Assembly: GCA_947466585.1 (NCBI GenBank)
Contig: CANIEU010000001.1
Location: 174,414 to 238,413 of the forward strand
Origin: Fibrobacterota bacterium
GTDB lineage: Bacteria; Fibrobacterota; Fibrobacteria; UBA11236
Length of the DNA: 64,000 nt
Direction of reading: 5' to 3'
Shown: positions 43,367-52,718 of the stretch, piece by piece
Layout of the letters: each line of letters opens with the position of its first letter
Numbering within the stretch: position 1 is the stretch's first letter
Program-made: the position numbers and the translations under genes
Notes under the pieces: model-generated
Told to the model about the DNA's origin: nothing
Seen by the model: only the letters and a program-made list of their open reading frames with translations
Databases searched by the model: none

Positions 43367-45565
43367 ATGCTTTCCCGTCGCACTTTCTTCGCTACCCGTT
43401 GTGCCATTGTTTGCGCTTCCCTTTTGTGCATGGCCGTTTCCACGTCCGCTTGGGTGGGGCAGTGGCACCAGTACAACGATAAATCCCGGGTCACCGCCCT
43501 GATCGAACATCGAGGGTTCGTCTATGCCGGAACCCAAGGCGGCGTGCGCCGTATCAACCCGGCTAAGCTCGAGCAGCGCGACTTCGGGAGTCTGGATGGA
43601 TTGATCGATCCCTGGATCACGGGTTTCGCCGTCGATACCACGGGGACCCTCTGGGCCGCCGCGCTCAACGGATATCTTTACGACCTGTTGCCCGGCGGAA
43701 CGCGCTGGGAAATCAACGGCCGCAGCTATGCAGCCGATTCGTGGTTGATGAATCCCCGCGCCATTCTTGCCGCGGGCAACCATCTCTTCCTCGGTTCCGG
43801 CAAGGGACTCGCCGTCTTCAGTACGAAGTACAAGCTGTCGCAGCTCAACCTCGAACGTTTCGGTAGCGACATTGGGGTGCCGGTGTTGTCGTTGCTCCGG
43901 AGACTCGACACCTTATACGTGGGCACGACGGTCGGCGTATACAAGGCACGCGTGTACTTCCCCGATCCGCTGAATCCTCCCGCGGGCTATTCCAACATCG
44001 CGGATCACAACCAGTGGATCAAGGTCATCCTGCCCTTTCAGACCGGACGTCAATACAACCAGCTGGCCTTCATCGGCGACTCGCTGGCCACCTACGGGCC
44101 CGGAACCTTGCTGCAGGCCTCTGCAGCCGGGGTGCGCGTGGAGGCCTTCGCAGGGGCTCCTCTGAAGATCGGCGCTCAAACCTATCCCGGTGCCTGGAAC
44201 GATTTCACCTCGGCCTTACGCATCGGCGGGAAGGTGTTCGCTGGAGGCAATACGGGTTTCGTGGTGTCGGCGGCACCGACTGGAACCGCACTCGATGCCG
44301 TACTCCTCGATCCGCTGCACAACCATCCCCGCGATACCGTCGCCAACATCGGGGCGAACCGCGGGGTGGTGTGGGCACAATCGCACAATGGAATCCATCG
44401 GTTCGATGCGGACTCTTCGGCATTCCGCACCTCTTCGGCGTTCGCCATGAACTCGGTGGAACTCATCGACCGCAGCATGCGCAACACAAAGGTTGATGGA
44501 AACGGGGACGCCTATTTCGGAACGTGGGGTCTCGGTTTGGTGCGTGTGAGCAACGGAGTGGCGACGATCTGGAACAAATCCTCCCCCGGCGGCAGTTGCA
44601 TTCTGGAAATCATTCCGGGATATCCCGTCGTGAATGCCCTGGCCCAACCACGCGGCAACCAAGTCTATTTCGCGATGTTCTATTCGGACGCGAACACCCA
44701 GTTGCAATTGGTGAGCCTGAACTCCGAGACGGGACAAATCACCTGCCTGGATTCCACCATTTCCGGAACCTACCCCCATGCGGTGGAAGCGATCGCGGAT
44801 ACACTTGTCGCGGTAGCCAGTGATCGCGGCGTCGACTTTCTGGTGGTACGGGAGGGTTTCTCGGGACCTTCGGTGGAATCTTCCCACCTGTGGACGCTCT
44901 CAGGTTCCGCCAACGAAGCGTGGGATCTGGCCCGCGATCAATGGGGCCGCCCCTGGGCCCTGATCGGGGATCAGCTGGCCTATGCTGACAGCCTTTCCAC
45001 TTCGACCTCAAAGCGGTTGACGCCGGCAGAGACCTTTACGGGATCGGCGTGCAAAAGCCTGGAAGCCGACACTTCGGGTTGGTTATGGGTGGGTTGTGAA
45101 AACGGATTATACCACGTGCAAACCGGAGAGGCGGGAGAACTGGTGTCGTCTCGCCGTTACGGACTCGACGACGGTCTTCCCAGTCTTGTCTTGTACGACG
45201 TGAGTGTGGACCGCACAACGGGAAGGGTTTGGGTGGCTACCGATCGCGGTGTGGCAATGCTCGAAAGCGAATCCCAACCCGCCATCACGAGCGGTGAATT
45301 GGCGACGGTTGTCCCCTACCCCAACCCCTTCAGGCCGCAACACGCGTATGTGATCTTCAACAAGCTTCCTGCGAATTCCACGCTGCGCATCTACGATCCG
45401 TCTGGGCATGTGGTGCGCACCTACCAGCCGGCCGAGATGCTGGGTAACGAAGTGCAGTGGGATGGAAAAAACGAAGACGGAAGGAAGGTCGCTCCGGGCG
45501 TCTATCCCTTCAGCGTGGTCTCGAGATCGAAGGTACAGCGCGGCAAGGTGATCGTGGCACGATAG
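43367..45565 (+). CDS. Secreted propeller protein with FlgD-like/sorting-type C-terminus
   Basis: A 732-residue exported protein. The signal peptide (ATRCAIVCASLLCMAVSTSAW) is followed by repeated propeller blades of the two-component-regulator-propeller type (RVTALIEHRGFVYAGTQGGVRRI, SLDGLIDPWITGFAVDTTG, LDDGLPSLVLYDVSVDRTTG). The last 85 residues (VPYPNPFRPQHAYVIF, then WDGKNEDGRKVAPGVYPF) match the FlgD-Ig-like or type IX sorting-type fold common in FCB phyla. A cell-surface or secreted role is likely. Together with the PorX-like protein it is a weak hint of type IX secretion. Confidence 0.75.
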   Translation: MLSRRTFFATRCAIVCASLLCMAVSTSAWVGQWHQYNDKSRVTALIEHRGFVYAGTQGGVRRINPAKLEQRDFGSLDGLIDPWITGFAVDTTGTLWAAALNGYLYDLLPGGTRWEINGRSYAADSWLMNPRAILAAGNHLFLGSGKGLAVFSTKYKLSQLNLERFGSDIGVPVLSLLRRLDTLYVGTTVGVYKARVYFPDPLNPPAGYSNIADHNQWIKVILPFQTGRQYNQLAFIGDSLATYGPGTLLQASAAGVRVEAFAGAPLKIGAQTYPGAWNDFTSALRIGGKVFAGGNTGFVVSAAPTGTALDAVLLDPLHNHPRDTVANIGANRGVVWAQSHNGIHRFDADSSAFRTSSAFAMNSVELIDRSMRNTKVDGNGDAYFGTWGLGLVRVSNGVATIWNKSSPGGSCILEIIPGYPVVNALAQPRGNQVYFAMFYSDANTQLQLVSLNSETGQITCLDSTISGTYPHAVEAIADTLVAVASDRGVDFLVVREGFSGPSVESSHLWTLSGSANEAWDLARDQWGRPWALIGDQLAYADSLSTSTSKRLTPAETFTGSACKSLEADTSGWLWVGCENGLYHVQTGEAGELVSSRRYGLDDGLPSLVLYDVSVDRTTGRVWVATDRGVAMLESESQPAITSGELATVVPYPNPFRPQHAYVIFNKLPANSTLRIYDPSGHVVRTYQPAEMLGNEVQWDGKNEDGRKVAPGVYPFSVVSRSKVQRGKVIVAR

Positions 45566-45598
45566 AGACGTACGCAGCAAGCCCTGCCTTGATCCGAA

Positions 45599-46732
45599 TC
45601 ACGCCTGACTCGCCTCGGCGTACAAATCTTCCAGATGTAGGATGGTGCGGTTCACGTCGTGATCGGTTTCGATCTTGTACCGCCCCGCCCTCCCCATGAT
45701 GTCCCACCTGTCCGCCTCTTCCGCCGCGCGCCGCATCAGATAGGCCAATGCAACCGCATCACCCTCGGGAGCCAGCCATGCGCTTTGCCCGGGAAGTGTG
45801 ATGTGCGGAATATCCGCGTGAGCAGTCGACAGCACGGGCATGCCGCAGGCCTGCGCCTCCAAAATCACCGTGGGAGCGCCGCCTTCGGAGTCACCATCGG
45901 GTGCGATGCGGGAGGGCTGCAACAACAGATCGTGCGCTTGAAGCGCGGCGCGCAGTTCGTCGAGGCTCCGCGAGCCCACGAAATCGACGTGATCGCCGAT
46001 GCCGAGCTTGTTCGCGAGAGCACGCAGGCGTGGTCCCAGCGGTCCGTCGCCGATCACGGTGAGACGCCAGGGAAAATCCACGCGCGGATCGGAAAGCGCC
46101 CGCAGCGCGATTTCGAGACCTTTCTTTTCGACCAGCCGACCGACGAAGAGGAGATGAATGGGCCGATTGCCGTCCCAATTGCGTTCGCGCAGCGGATAGT
46201 CCTGCGGGTCGATGGCGATCCGCTGTTCGCGGATTTTTTCTTCGGGCGCACCCAACTCCAGCAGGCGTTGCCGCATTGCGGGCCCTTCGACGAGCAGAAA
46301 GCGCGCCTGTGCGAACACTTCGCCATACCCGCGCGCGGCGCGGCGTAAAAACGGTTTTTGCGACACGTCGGATCCGTAAAAGTTGACAAGAAGTGGGAGC
46401 CCGATCTCGCGCGTGAACGTGCGCGTCACTAGGGCCCGAAATCCTTTATGAACATGGCAAACCGCGAGGTCGCGATCCCGTACTGCCTGCAAACCGCCTG
46501 CATACCGCACCGGGGCGAAGTCACCGCGCACGCGCGCGGAAACCTTCGACCACACCGAGCGGGAAGGGTGCAGATTCAGGAATTCGCCTGACGGCAAGGG
46601 AAACGCGTCGAGGTTCTCGAGGCGATCGGCCGCAACAACCGGCGGGAACCGCCGCAGCTTGCACAGAGTCTGCCAGATGAACGTCTCCGTACGCGGAAGG
46701 TACGAGTCGATAAGGTGGAGGGAGGAGGGCAC
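45599..46732 (-). CDS. Glycosyltransferase family 4 protein
   Basis: A 377-residue GT-B-fold enzyme. The C-terminal half has the GT4 pattern: LLFVGRLVEKKGLEIALRAL near 180, VIGDGPLGPRLRALANKLG near 215, SRIAPDGDSEGGAPTVILEAQACGMPV near 275 (the catalytic EX7E region) and then AWLAPEGD. The N-terminal part (YLPRTETFIWQTL, HVHKGF, NFYGSDVSQKP) resembles exopolysaccharide transferases of the WcaL/AmsK type. It probably adds a sugar to a surface polysaccharide. It lies downstream of thiS and a membrane glycosyltransferase on the same strand, separated by heptamer element C. Confidence 0.85.
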   Translation of the reverse strand: MPSSLHLIDSYLPRTETFIWQTLCKLRRFPPVVAADRLENLDAFPLPSGEFLNLHPSRSVWSKVSARVRGDFAPVRYAGGLQAVRDRDLAVCHVHKGFRALVTRTFTREIGLPLLVNFYGSDVSQKPFLRRAARGYGEVFAQARFLLVEGPAMRQRLLELGAPEEKIREQRIAIDPQDYPLRERNWDGNRPIHLLFVGRLVEKKGLEIALRALSDPRVDFPWRLTVIGDGPLGPRLRALANKLGIGDHVDFVGSRSLDELRAALQAHDLLLQPSRIAPDGDSEGGAPTVILEAQACGMPVLSTAHADIPHITLPGQSAWLAPEGDAVALAYLMRRAAEEADRWDIMGRAGRYKIETDHDVNRTILHLEDLYAEASQA

Positions 46733-46740
46733 GGGAATTA

Positions 46741-46869
46741 AATAGGAAATATGAAATCGGAAATATGAAAGAAACGTAGGGAATGATGTAAACTCTTCAC
46801 AAACGAATCGGGCATGCCTGAGCGGTGTATTGGCCCCGCTTTCATATTTGTGATTTCATATTTCCTATT
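46741..46869. repeat. Heptamer inverted element C (thiS/GT4 gap)
   Basis: Left arm: ATAGGAA, ATATGAA, ATCGGAA, ATATGAA in phase from 46742 to 46769. Right arm: TTCATAT, TTGTGAT, TTCATAT, TTCCTAT in phase from 46841 to 46868. The 31-nt arms (46741-46771 and 46839-46869) match at 29 positions. The 67-nt spacer is unique. Neighbouring genes run in the same direction. Confidence 0.9.
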
Positions 46870-46874
46870 TCCCT

Positions 46875-47087
46875 TCATCCTCCCCCCATGAACTTCACGA
46901 TTTCAATGCGGTCGCCGTCGCGGATTTCGATACGGTCGTATTCCTCTTTGGAAGGAACGCGCAGATTGTATTCGACCACCACGGTTTCAGGTTTGAGACG
47001 GTGGCGTGCAAGCAGGGCCGAAAGCGTCAGCGGCTCGGCGAGCGCCGTGGCATTCCCGTTCAGCATGATGTTCAAGGCAAGATTCAT
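46875..47087 (-). CDS. thiS: Sulfur carrier protein ThiS
   Basis: A 70-residue ubiquitin-like protein. It starts MNLALNIMLNGNATAL and ends RIEIVKFMGGG; the C-terminal glycines are adenylated and thiocarboxylated in thiazole synthesis, and a triple Gly end is also known from other ThiS proteins. The ATG at 47087 gives the standard length; the longer frame upstream overlaps the membrane glycosyltransferase. No thiG, thiF or thiH is in the window. It sits 10 nt after a membrane glycosyltransferase gene. Confidence 0.9.
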   Translation of the reverse strand: MNLALNIMLNGNATALAEPLTLSALLARHRLKPETVVVEYNLRVPSKEEYDRIEIRDGDRIEIVKFMGGG

Positions 47088-47097
47088 GGCTTCAAAA

Positions 47098-48348
47098 TTA
47101 ATCGGTGACCGGAGCGAACGAAGCACCGTCCCGGGTCGGAGTTCCAAAAAACACGCCGCCAGCTTCAAGCAGCAGAAACGGCATCGGCAAGGCGAAATAA
47201 CTGATATCGAACCCATTTTCCCACAGCACATGGACAAATCCGGTACGCACCACGGCCAGTAGAAAGCAGCCGAACACCGTAGCGAACAACAACAACCCGG
47301 TCGCGGCAAACAATTGGGTCGCACTGCGGCCGCTCCATCCAATGCCGGCGGTGGTCAAGAGAACGATCGCCAACGCCCACCCGGGGATATATCCCGATTG
47401 CACGAAATAAGGATTTTTGTCGGCGAAGAATACCGGATCCCAGAGGTAAAACGGAATCAAGGTGGCCGCGAAGAAAACCGCCGCCATCGCGCCGAACAAC
47501 GCACCTCGACCCAATCCTCGGCCCCGCACAAGCGAAAAGCCCGCCAAGGTCAACGGAATGATCACCACGCCGCGGGTGGACAACAAAAGGCCCCACACCG
47601 CAGCCAGGCCCGCCAACCGCCAAATTCCGCAGTCGCCCGAACGCACCACCTTTCCGGTCAGGTAAAGAACCCAAGCGATGACCACCATATTCGAAAACAA
47701 ATCGCTGCGCACGATCATTTCGTACGCAAATACGGGGGTTCCGGCAAGCAATGCCAATAGGAAGGCGACACGGCCGGCGCGCCGAAACACGCAAATAGAG
47801 AGCCAAAAGAAGGCGGCTAAAGAGGCGAACTGAAGCAGCCCCACGTCGCCCAACAGCCAGAAGGGAAGCGCGAGCACGAACAGTCCGGGGAATCCGCTGA
47901 TGAAGCTGCCGAGGTGCGAGCGGCTGTGGTAGGGATATTCTCCGCGCGACAGCGCATTCCAAAAGTGATCGAGCGCGCTCCACCGGTCGATCTGCAGGGC
48001 CTCGGGTTCGATCCGCATATAGATCACGACCAGTGCGGCGAGAAAGAGGGCGAAGCCGAGGAATAGAGGAAGCAGAGGAAGCCGAGGAAGAACGGGGCGG
48101 GTTCCAGACTCGCCCCCGGCATCAGACCGCCGAACGAGCGCCCGAGAGACCCAAACCAAGGCGGCGAAAAACAACGCGTAAGCCGACACGGCGAGGAAAG
48201 GAGAAACCCCTGCGCGTGGACTGTACCGCATCACGAACAAGGCGCCCGGAAGGACCAACAAAAACCCCCATAGCACCATCACCGAAGAAGAAGCGCCGGT
48301 AGAGCGCGCTGAAGCAGTGGATGGGTCGGAGGACAATATGGGTGACAT
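47098..48348 (-). CDS. Multi-pass membrane protein, probable GT-C glycosyltransferase
   Basis: A 416-residue integral membrane protein with about 10-12 helices. The first large periplasmic loop contains IEPEALQIDRWSALDHFW followed by GEYPYHSRSHLGSFISGFPGLF, resembling the acidic catalytic loop and substrate region of GT-C (PMT/ArnT/GT39-like) enzymes that use lipid-linked sugars. GGAG 8 nt upstream supports ATG 48348. With the GT4 gene downstream it suggests a small surface-glycan set. The donor and acceptor are unknown. Confidence 0.6.
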   Translation of the reverse strand: MSPILSSDPSTASARSTGASSSVMVLWGFLLVLPGALFVMRYSPRAGVSPFLAVSAYALFFAALVWVSRALVRRSDAGGESGTRPVLPRLPLLPLFLGFALFLAALVVIYMRIEPEALQIDRWSALDHFWNALSRGEYPYHSRSHLGSFISGFPGLFVLALPFWLLGDVGLLQFASLAAFFWLSICVFRRAGRVAFLLALLAGTPVFAYEMIVRSDLFSNMVVIAWVLYLTGKVVRSGDCGIWRLAGLAAVWGLLLSTRGVVIIPLTLAGFSLVRGRGLGRGALFGAMAAVFFAATLIPFYLWDPVFFADKNPYFVQSGYIPGWALAIVLLTTAGIGWSGRSATQLFAATGLLLFATVFGCFLLAVVRTGFVHVLWENGFDISYFALPMPFLLLEAGGVFFGTPTRDGASFAPVTD

Positions 48349-48389
48349 GGGAGATTTCTCCGCGGATTTTGGATTTTGGGGACACTTCT

Positions 48390-48430
48390 GGTTCCCTAGG
48401 AGGGACAAAGTACCCATTCTGGAGGGAACC
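48390..48430. other. Inverted repeat in the valS upstream region
   Basis: GGTTCCCT (48390-48397) is complementary to AGGGAACC (48423-48430) with 25 nt between. Nearby GGATTTT occurs twice in phase (48364-48377), perhaps a remnant of a heptamer element. The 271-nt gap between the membrane glycosyltransferase and valS holds no T-box consensus and no other gene. Confidence 0.35.
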
Positions 48431-48619
48431 GGAATGCGGTGCAAAACGACCTTTATGGAACCCGTCGAATCCCGATACGGGGCTCTTTCATCCTAAATTT
48501 GAACGTCCGAACTGTAAAAAGACCAATCCGAAGCACGCGTGGCTCCAATACCCGCGCGACCGGGAAGACACCGGAAAATTTTCGACCGCAAGACCTCGAT
48601 CCTCAGGAATTCGACCAAC

Positions 48620-51310
48620 ATGGAAAGCCGCTACTCCCCGCAAGACATCGAATCGAAATGGTACGCCGCATGGGAAAAAGCCCGTGCGTTCGAACCTGCG
48701 GGTCACGGCGCGCACGAGAACGATCCATTCACCATCGTGATTCCGCCGCCCAACGTGACGGGCGCGCTGCACATGGGCCACGCCCTCAACAATGCGCTCC
48801 AGGACGTGCTGATCCGCTTCAAGCGCCTGCAAGGCTACAAGACTCTGTGGCAGCCGGGGGTCGATCACGCCGGTATCGCGACCCAAAGCGTGGTCGAGCG
48901 TATGTTGCAGAAAGACGGCGTCAGCAAGCACGATCTGGGTCGCGACAAGTTCATCGAGCGCGTGTGGGAATGGAAGCACGAGTACGGCGGCCGCATCGTG
49001 GGCCAGCTCAAGCGCCTCGGCTGTTCATGCGATTGGTCGCGCGAGCGCTTCACCATGGACGAGGGCCTGTCGCGGGCGGTGCGCGAAGTGTTCGTGCGCC
49101 TGCATGAAGACGGCCTGATCTACCGTGGCGCGCGCCTCGTGAACTGGTGCCCGGCGCTGCAAACCGCGCTGGCCGACGAAGAAGTGGAGAACAAAGAAAC
49201 CCGCGGCCACTTTTGGTCGATCCGCTACGCGCTCGAAGAGAATCCTTCGGAAGGCATCGTGGTCGCCACCACGCGTCCCGAGACATTATTCGGCGACGTG
49301 GCCGTGGCCGTACATGCCGACGACGAGCGTTACAAGCATCTCATCGGCAAGAACGTGCTGATCCCCATCATCGGCCGCGCGATTCCCATCATCGCCGATG
49401 AACACGCCGACCCCACCAAGGGCACGGGTGCCGTGAAGATTACGCCGGCGCACGATTTCAACGACTATGAGGTGGGCCTGCGCCACGGCCTCAAGCCCAT
49501 TGTCGCGATGAACCTCGACGCCACGCTCAACCGCGAAGCCGGTCCGTACGCGGGCATCAACCGTTTCGAAGCGCGCAAGAAGCTCGTGAAGGAACTGGAA
49601 GCCAACGGGCAACTCGTATCGGTCGAAGACCGCACGATCCCCATCCCGACCTGTTACCGCTCGGGCGACACGGTGGAGCCCACCCTGCTCGCGCAGTGGT
49701 ACGTGAAAATGGCCCCGCTCGCCGACCCCGCCCTCGACGCGGTGGAGCCCAGCGCGCCCGCAGACAAGGCCGTGCGCTTTGTGCCCGAGCGTTACGTGAA
49801 GACCTACAAGCAGTGGCTGGAGCCGCGCCGCGACTGGTGCATCTCGCGCCAGCTGTGGTGGGGCCACCGCATTCCGGTGTGGTATGTGATTTCCGAAACG
49901 GAAAACTCCATCACCGACACCACGCCCTACGTGGTCGCGCATACCGATGAAGAAGCTGTGGCCAAGGCGCAGGCGCGTTTCGGCTCCGCGTGCAACCTCA
50001 AGCGCGAAGAAGACGTGCTCGATACCTGGTTCTCGAGCGCACTTTGGCCCATGTCGACGCTCGGCTGGCCCGACGAGACGAAAGATCTCAACACGTTCTA
50101 CCCCACCGACGTGCTCATCACCGCACGCGACATCATTTACTTCTGGGTGGCGCGCATGATTTTCGCGGGGCTCAAGTTCCGCGAAAAGGCCCCGTTCCAC
50201 ACCGTCTACATCCACGGCACCATTCTCGACGAGAAGGGCCAGCGGATGAGCAAGTCGAAGGGCAACGGCATCGACCCGATCGAGATGATCGAGAAGTTCG
50301 GCGCCGATGCGGTGCGGTTCGCGCTGCTGACGCTCACGACCGAAGGGCAGGATATCAAGCTGTCGCCGGTGAAGTTCGAGGGCGGCCGAAACTTCGCCAA
50401 CAAATTGTGGAATGCGGTACGCTTCGTGCACCCGCACCTCTCCGCATCCGCGGACTCGTTGGAAGGGCTCGAATTGTCGTTGGCCGACAAATGGATCCTC
50501 AGCCGTCTCGACGAAACCGTGCGCGAAGTCACCGAGGCGCTCGAACCGCCCGCGCTCCGTTTCTCCGACGCAGCGCAGGCGTTGTACCGCTTCACGTGGG
50601 ACGACTTCTGCTCGCGCTATCTCGAGATCCGCAAGAAGGATATCACCGGCGAAGACAGCCCGGCGAAACGCGCTGCCGCCACGGTTTTCCGCACCGTGCT
50701 AAAGGACTTGATCGCCATTCTGCACCCCTTCATGCCCTATATCACCGAAGAAATCCGCGAAGCCATCGCTAAAGAGGGGGAAGAGGCGCTGCTCATCACC
50801 GGTACTTGGCCCGCAGCGCGCGCGGTGGATTTTTCGGCGCACGATCAAAAGGCGATGGATGCCGTACTCGCCGTGGTGGAAGCCGTGCGCCAAATCCGCG
50901 GCAGCTATGCGCTTCCGCCGACGCAGGCTTTGTCCGTCCGCGCGCAGTTCGACGACGCGGGTTTTGCCGCGATGCTGGAACCGCATGCCTGGATGATCGC
51001 CGGCTTGGAGAAAATCGGGACCTTGGATTTCTTGAAGGAGAAGCCCGCATTCGCCGCGTCGACGTTGATCCCCGGCGGTAAGGTGTTTGTGCTGCTCGAG
51101 GGATTACTCGACCCCGCCGCCGAGAAGGTACGGCTCACGAAGGATCTCGAAAAGACGCGCGCGTTCGCTAACACCTTGGAAAACAAGCTCCAGAACGAGG
51201 GCTTCGTTTCCAAAGCAAACCCGGAGGCCGTCGAAGCCGAGCGGGAGAAGCTGCGTTTGCAGTTCGACAAAATTTCCAAGCTCGAAGAGGCGTTGAAGGA
51301 CCTGGGTTAG
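48620..51310 (+). CDS. valS: Valyl-tRNA synthetase
   Basis: An 896-residue class I synthetase. HIGH motif PPPNVTGALHMGHAL near 45-59, editing domain (about 190-345, TTRPETLFGDVAVAVH, GTGAVKITPAHDFNDY), KMSKS as GQRMSKSKGNGIDP near 540, and a C-terminal coiled-coil (about 830-896) typical of ValRS. The ATG at 48620 gives MESRYSPQDIESKWY; the longer open frame adds residues without similarity. The AGGA 11 nt upstream is a distant ribosome site. Confidence 0.97.
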   Translation: MESRYSPQDIESKWYAAWEKARAFEPAGHGAHENDPFTIVIPPPNVTGALHMGHALNNALQDVLIRFKRLQGYKTLWQPGVDHAGIATQSVVERMLQKDGVSKHDLGRDKFIERVWEWKHEYGGRIVGQLKRLGCSCDWSRERFTMDEGLSRAVREVFVRLHEDGLIYRGARLVNWCPALQTALADEEVENKETRGHFWSIRYALEENPSEGIVVATTRPETLFGDVAVAVHADDERYKHLIGKNVLIPIIGRAIPIIADEHADPTKGTGAVKITPAHDFNDYEVGLRHGLKPIVAMNLDATLNREAGPYAGINRFEARKKLVKELEANGQLVSVEDRTIPIPTCYRSGDTVEPTLLAQWYVKMAPLADPALDAVEPSAPADKAVRFVPERYVKTYKQWLEPRRDWCISRQLWWGHRIPVWYVISETENSITDTTPYVVAHTDEEAVAKAQARFGSACNLKREEDVLDTWFSSALWPMSTLGWPDETKDLNTFYPTDVLITARDIIYFWVARMIFAGLKFREKAPFHTVYIHGTILDEKGQRMSKSKGNGIDPIEMIEKFGADAVRFALLTLTTEGQDIKLSPVKFEGGRNFANKLWNAVRFVHPHLSASADSLEGLELSLADKWILSRLDETVREVTEALEPPALRFSDAAQALYRFTWDDFCSRYLEIRKKDITGEDSPAKRAAATVFRTVLKDLIAILHPFMPYITEEIREAIAKEGEEALLITGTWPAARAVDFSAHDQKAMDAVLAVVEAVRQIRGSYALPPTQALSVRAQFDDAGFAAMLEPHAWMIAGLEKIGTLDFLKEKPAFAASTLIPGGKVFVLLEGLLDPAAEKVRLTKDLEKTRAFANTLENKLQNEGFVSKANPEAVEAEREKLRLQFDKISKLEEALKDLG

Positions 51311-51323
51311 TACCGAACGCCCC

Positions 51324-52394
51324 ATGCTGAAAAAATTTCTCGCAGAGCGCGCGCGGTACCGCAACACCTACGCGCACAGCAATCCCAGCATGCGGGATTT
51401 TCTGCGTTGGCTGCTCACCCGCACCGCGCCGCCCAAGCCTGTGGCGCAGCCGTTGACCCGGAACAGTCCCGAAGGTTTGCGGGCCAACACGGGTTCGGCG
51501 ACCCTCACCTGGATCGGGCACTCCACCTTCCTGATCCAGATCGAAGGGCGCAACATCCTCACCGATCCGATTTTCACCGATCGCGCCTCTCCCGCCTATT
51601 TTGCCGGGCCGAAGCGTATCACGCCCCCTGGACTGCGGCTTGAAGATCTTCCGCGTATCGACATCGTTTTGATTTCTCACGACCATCACGATCACCTCAA
51701 CACCTACTCCGTGCGCACGCTTCTGCGGCGCGCGCGAGAAGCCGGGGAAGCCCCTCCCCTGTTCGTGGTGCCGGCAGGGCTCGGCAAGTGGTTCCACAAG
51801 CGCGGGTTTCCGCGCGTCGAGGAACTCGGTTGGTGGGAGACGCTGGAGTCGTCCGTCGCGCCGGAACTGGGCGGCCTACGCATCCATGGAACGCCTTCCC
51901 AGCATTGGTCGCAGCGTTTTCCGTGGATCGTGAACCGCACGCATTGGACCGGTTTCGTGGTCGACGGGCACGGCGGCAAGTTGTTCTTCCCCGGCGACAC
52001 GGGTTACTCGCGCGACTTCGCCGACATTCGTGAAAAGCTGGGCGCGATGACGCTGGCCCTGCTTCCGATCGGGGCTTACGAGCCGCGCTGGTTCATGGAA
52101 CCGATGCACACGAGCCCGTATGACGCGGTGCAGATCCATCGCGATCTGGATTGCGCGCAATCGGTGGCGATGCATTGGGGAACGTTTCCCCTAACGGACG
52201 AGCCCTTCGACGAGCCGCCGCGCTTGTTGGCAAAGGCGCGCACCGAGGCGGGTCTGCCCGAGCAGGATTTCTGGGTGATGGGCCACGGCGAAACGCGCGA
52301 CCTGTCACACGTGTGGAAATCTGTGGAAGCCGCCGCGAAAGAACCCGCGAAAGGTCCGGCGGACAACCACATCGACTCGGATTTGGGCGCGTAA
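51324..52394 (+). CDS. MBL-fold metal hydrolase, NAPE-PLD/RomA-like
   Basis: A 356-residue metallo-beta-lactamase-fold enzyme. TWIGHSTFLIQIEGRNILTDP near 55-75, the metal motif SHDHHDHLN near 118, FPGDTGYSRDF near 215 and AMHWGTFPLTDEPFDEPP near 280 match N-acyl-phosphatidylethanolamine phospholipase D-like hydrolases. No signal peptide is seen. Phospholipid hydrolysis or another lipid substrate is possible but not shown. It lies 13 nt after valS on the same strand. Confidence 0.85.
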   Translation: MLKKFLAERARYRNTYAHSNPSMRDFLRWLLTRTAPPKPVAQPLTRNSPEGLRANTGSATLTWIGHSTFLIQIEGRNILTDPIFTDRASPAYFAGPKRITPPGLRLEDLPRIDIVLISHDHHDHLNTYSVRTLLRRAREAGEAPPLFVVPAGLGKWFHKRGFPRVEELGWWETLESSVAPELGGLRIHGTPSQHWSQRFPWIVNRTHWTGFVVDGHGGKLFFPGDTGYSRDFADIREKLGAMTLALLPIGAYEPRWFMEPMHTSPYDAVQIHRDLDCAQSVAMHWGTFPLTDEPFDEPPRLLAKARTEAGLPEQDFWVMGHGETRDLSHVWKSVEAAAKEPAKGPADNHIDSDLGA

Positions 52395-52447
52395 GTGGGC
52401 AATATTGCGCTGATCTGATTCGCGCTCGTAGCGAAGCAGCCGATCCT

Positions 52448-52633
52448 TTAATCCTTATCTTTATTCTGCGGCTTCGACTTGCCGCGATCCGCTTCTAGAT
52501 GCCGCAGCCACGGCTTCCCCTCGGGATGTTTCATCACACTCGTCTGCCCCGCCAAAGGAATATCCTTGTTCAGATGATGCAAACTGATCGGCGTTTTTCC
52601 GCCTGAGAGTTCTTCGCTGGTGTTCTTCGCCAT
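52448..52633 (-). CDS. Small charged hypothetical protein
   Basis: A 61-residue protein (MAKNTSEELSGGKTPISLHH at the start) rich in Lys, Asp, Pro and Gly, with a lysine/aspartate tail. GGAG 7 nt before the ATG at 52633 supports translation. There is no membrane segment and I do not recognise a family. It lies between the convergent MBL hydrolase and the co-oriented priA. It may be a small conserved protein of the lineage; the reading frame is short enough that chance cannot be excluded. Confidence 0.5.
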   Translation of the reverse strand: MAKNTSEELSGGKTPISLHHLNKDIPLAGQTSVMKHPEGKPWLRHLEADRGKSKPQNKDKD

Positions 52634-52718
52634 GGTATGCTCCGGGATGAAGGAGCCACCAGTATACACCGCGGCAGGCTTGGGAACGTGGAGATGGGGT
52701 GTAGACCCCAGCAGGGTC

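Noticed and set aside
46875-47342. 155-codon frame including thiS
   Set aside because: The upstream half overlaps the membrane glycosyltransferase gene; the ATG at 47087 gives a standard ThiS.
48431-48619. T-box leader upstream of valS
   Set aside because: The conserved T-box core and the antiterminator pairing could not be found.
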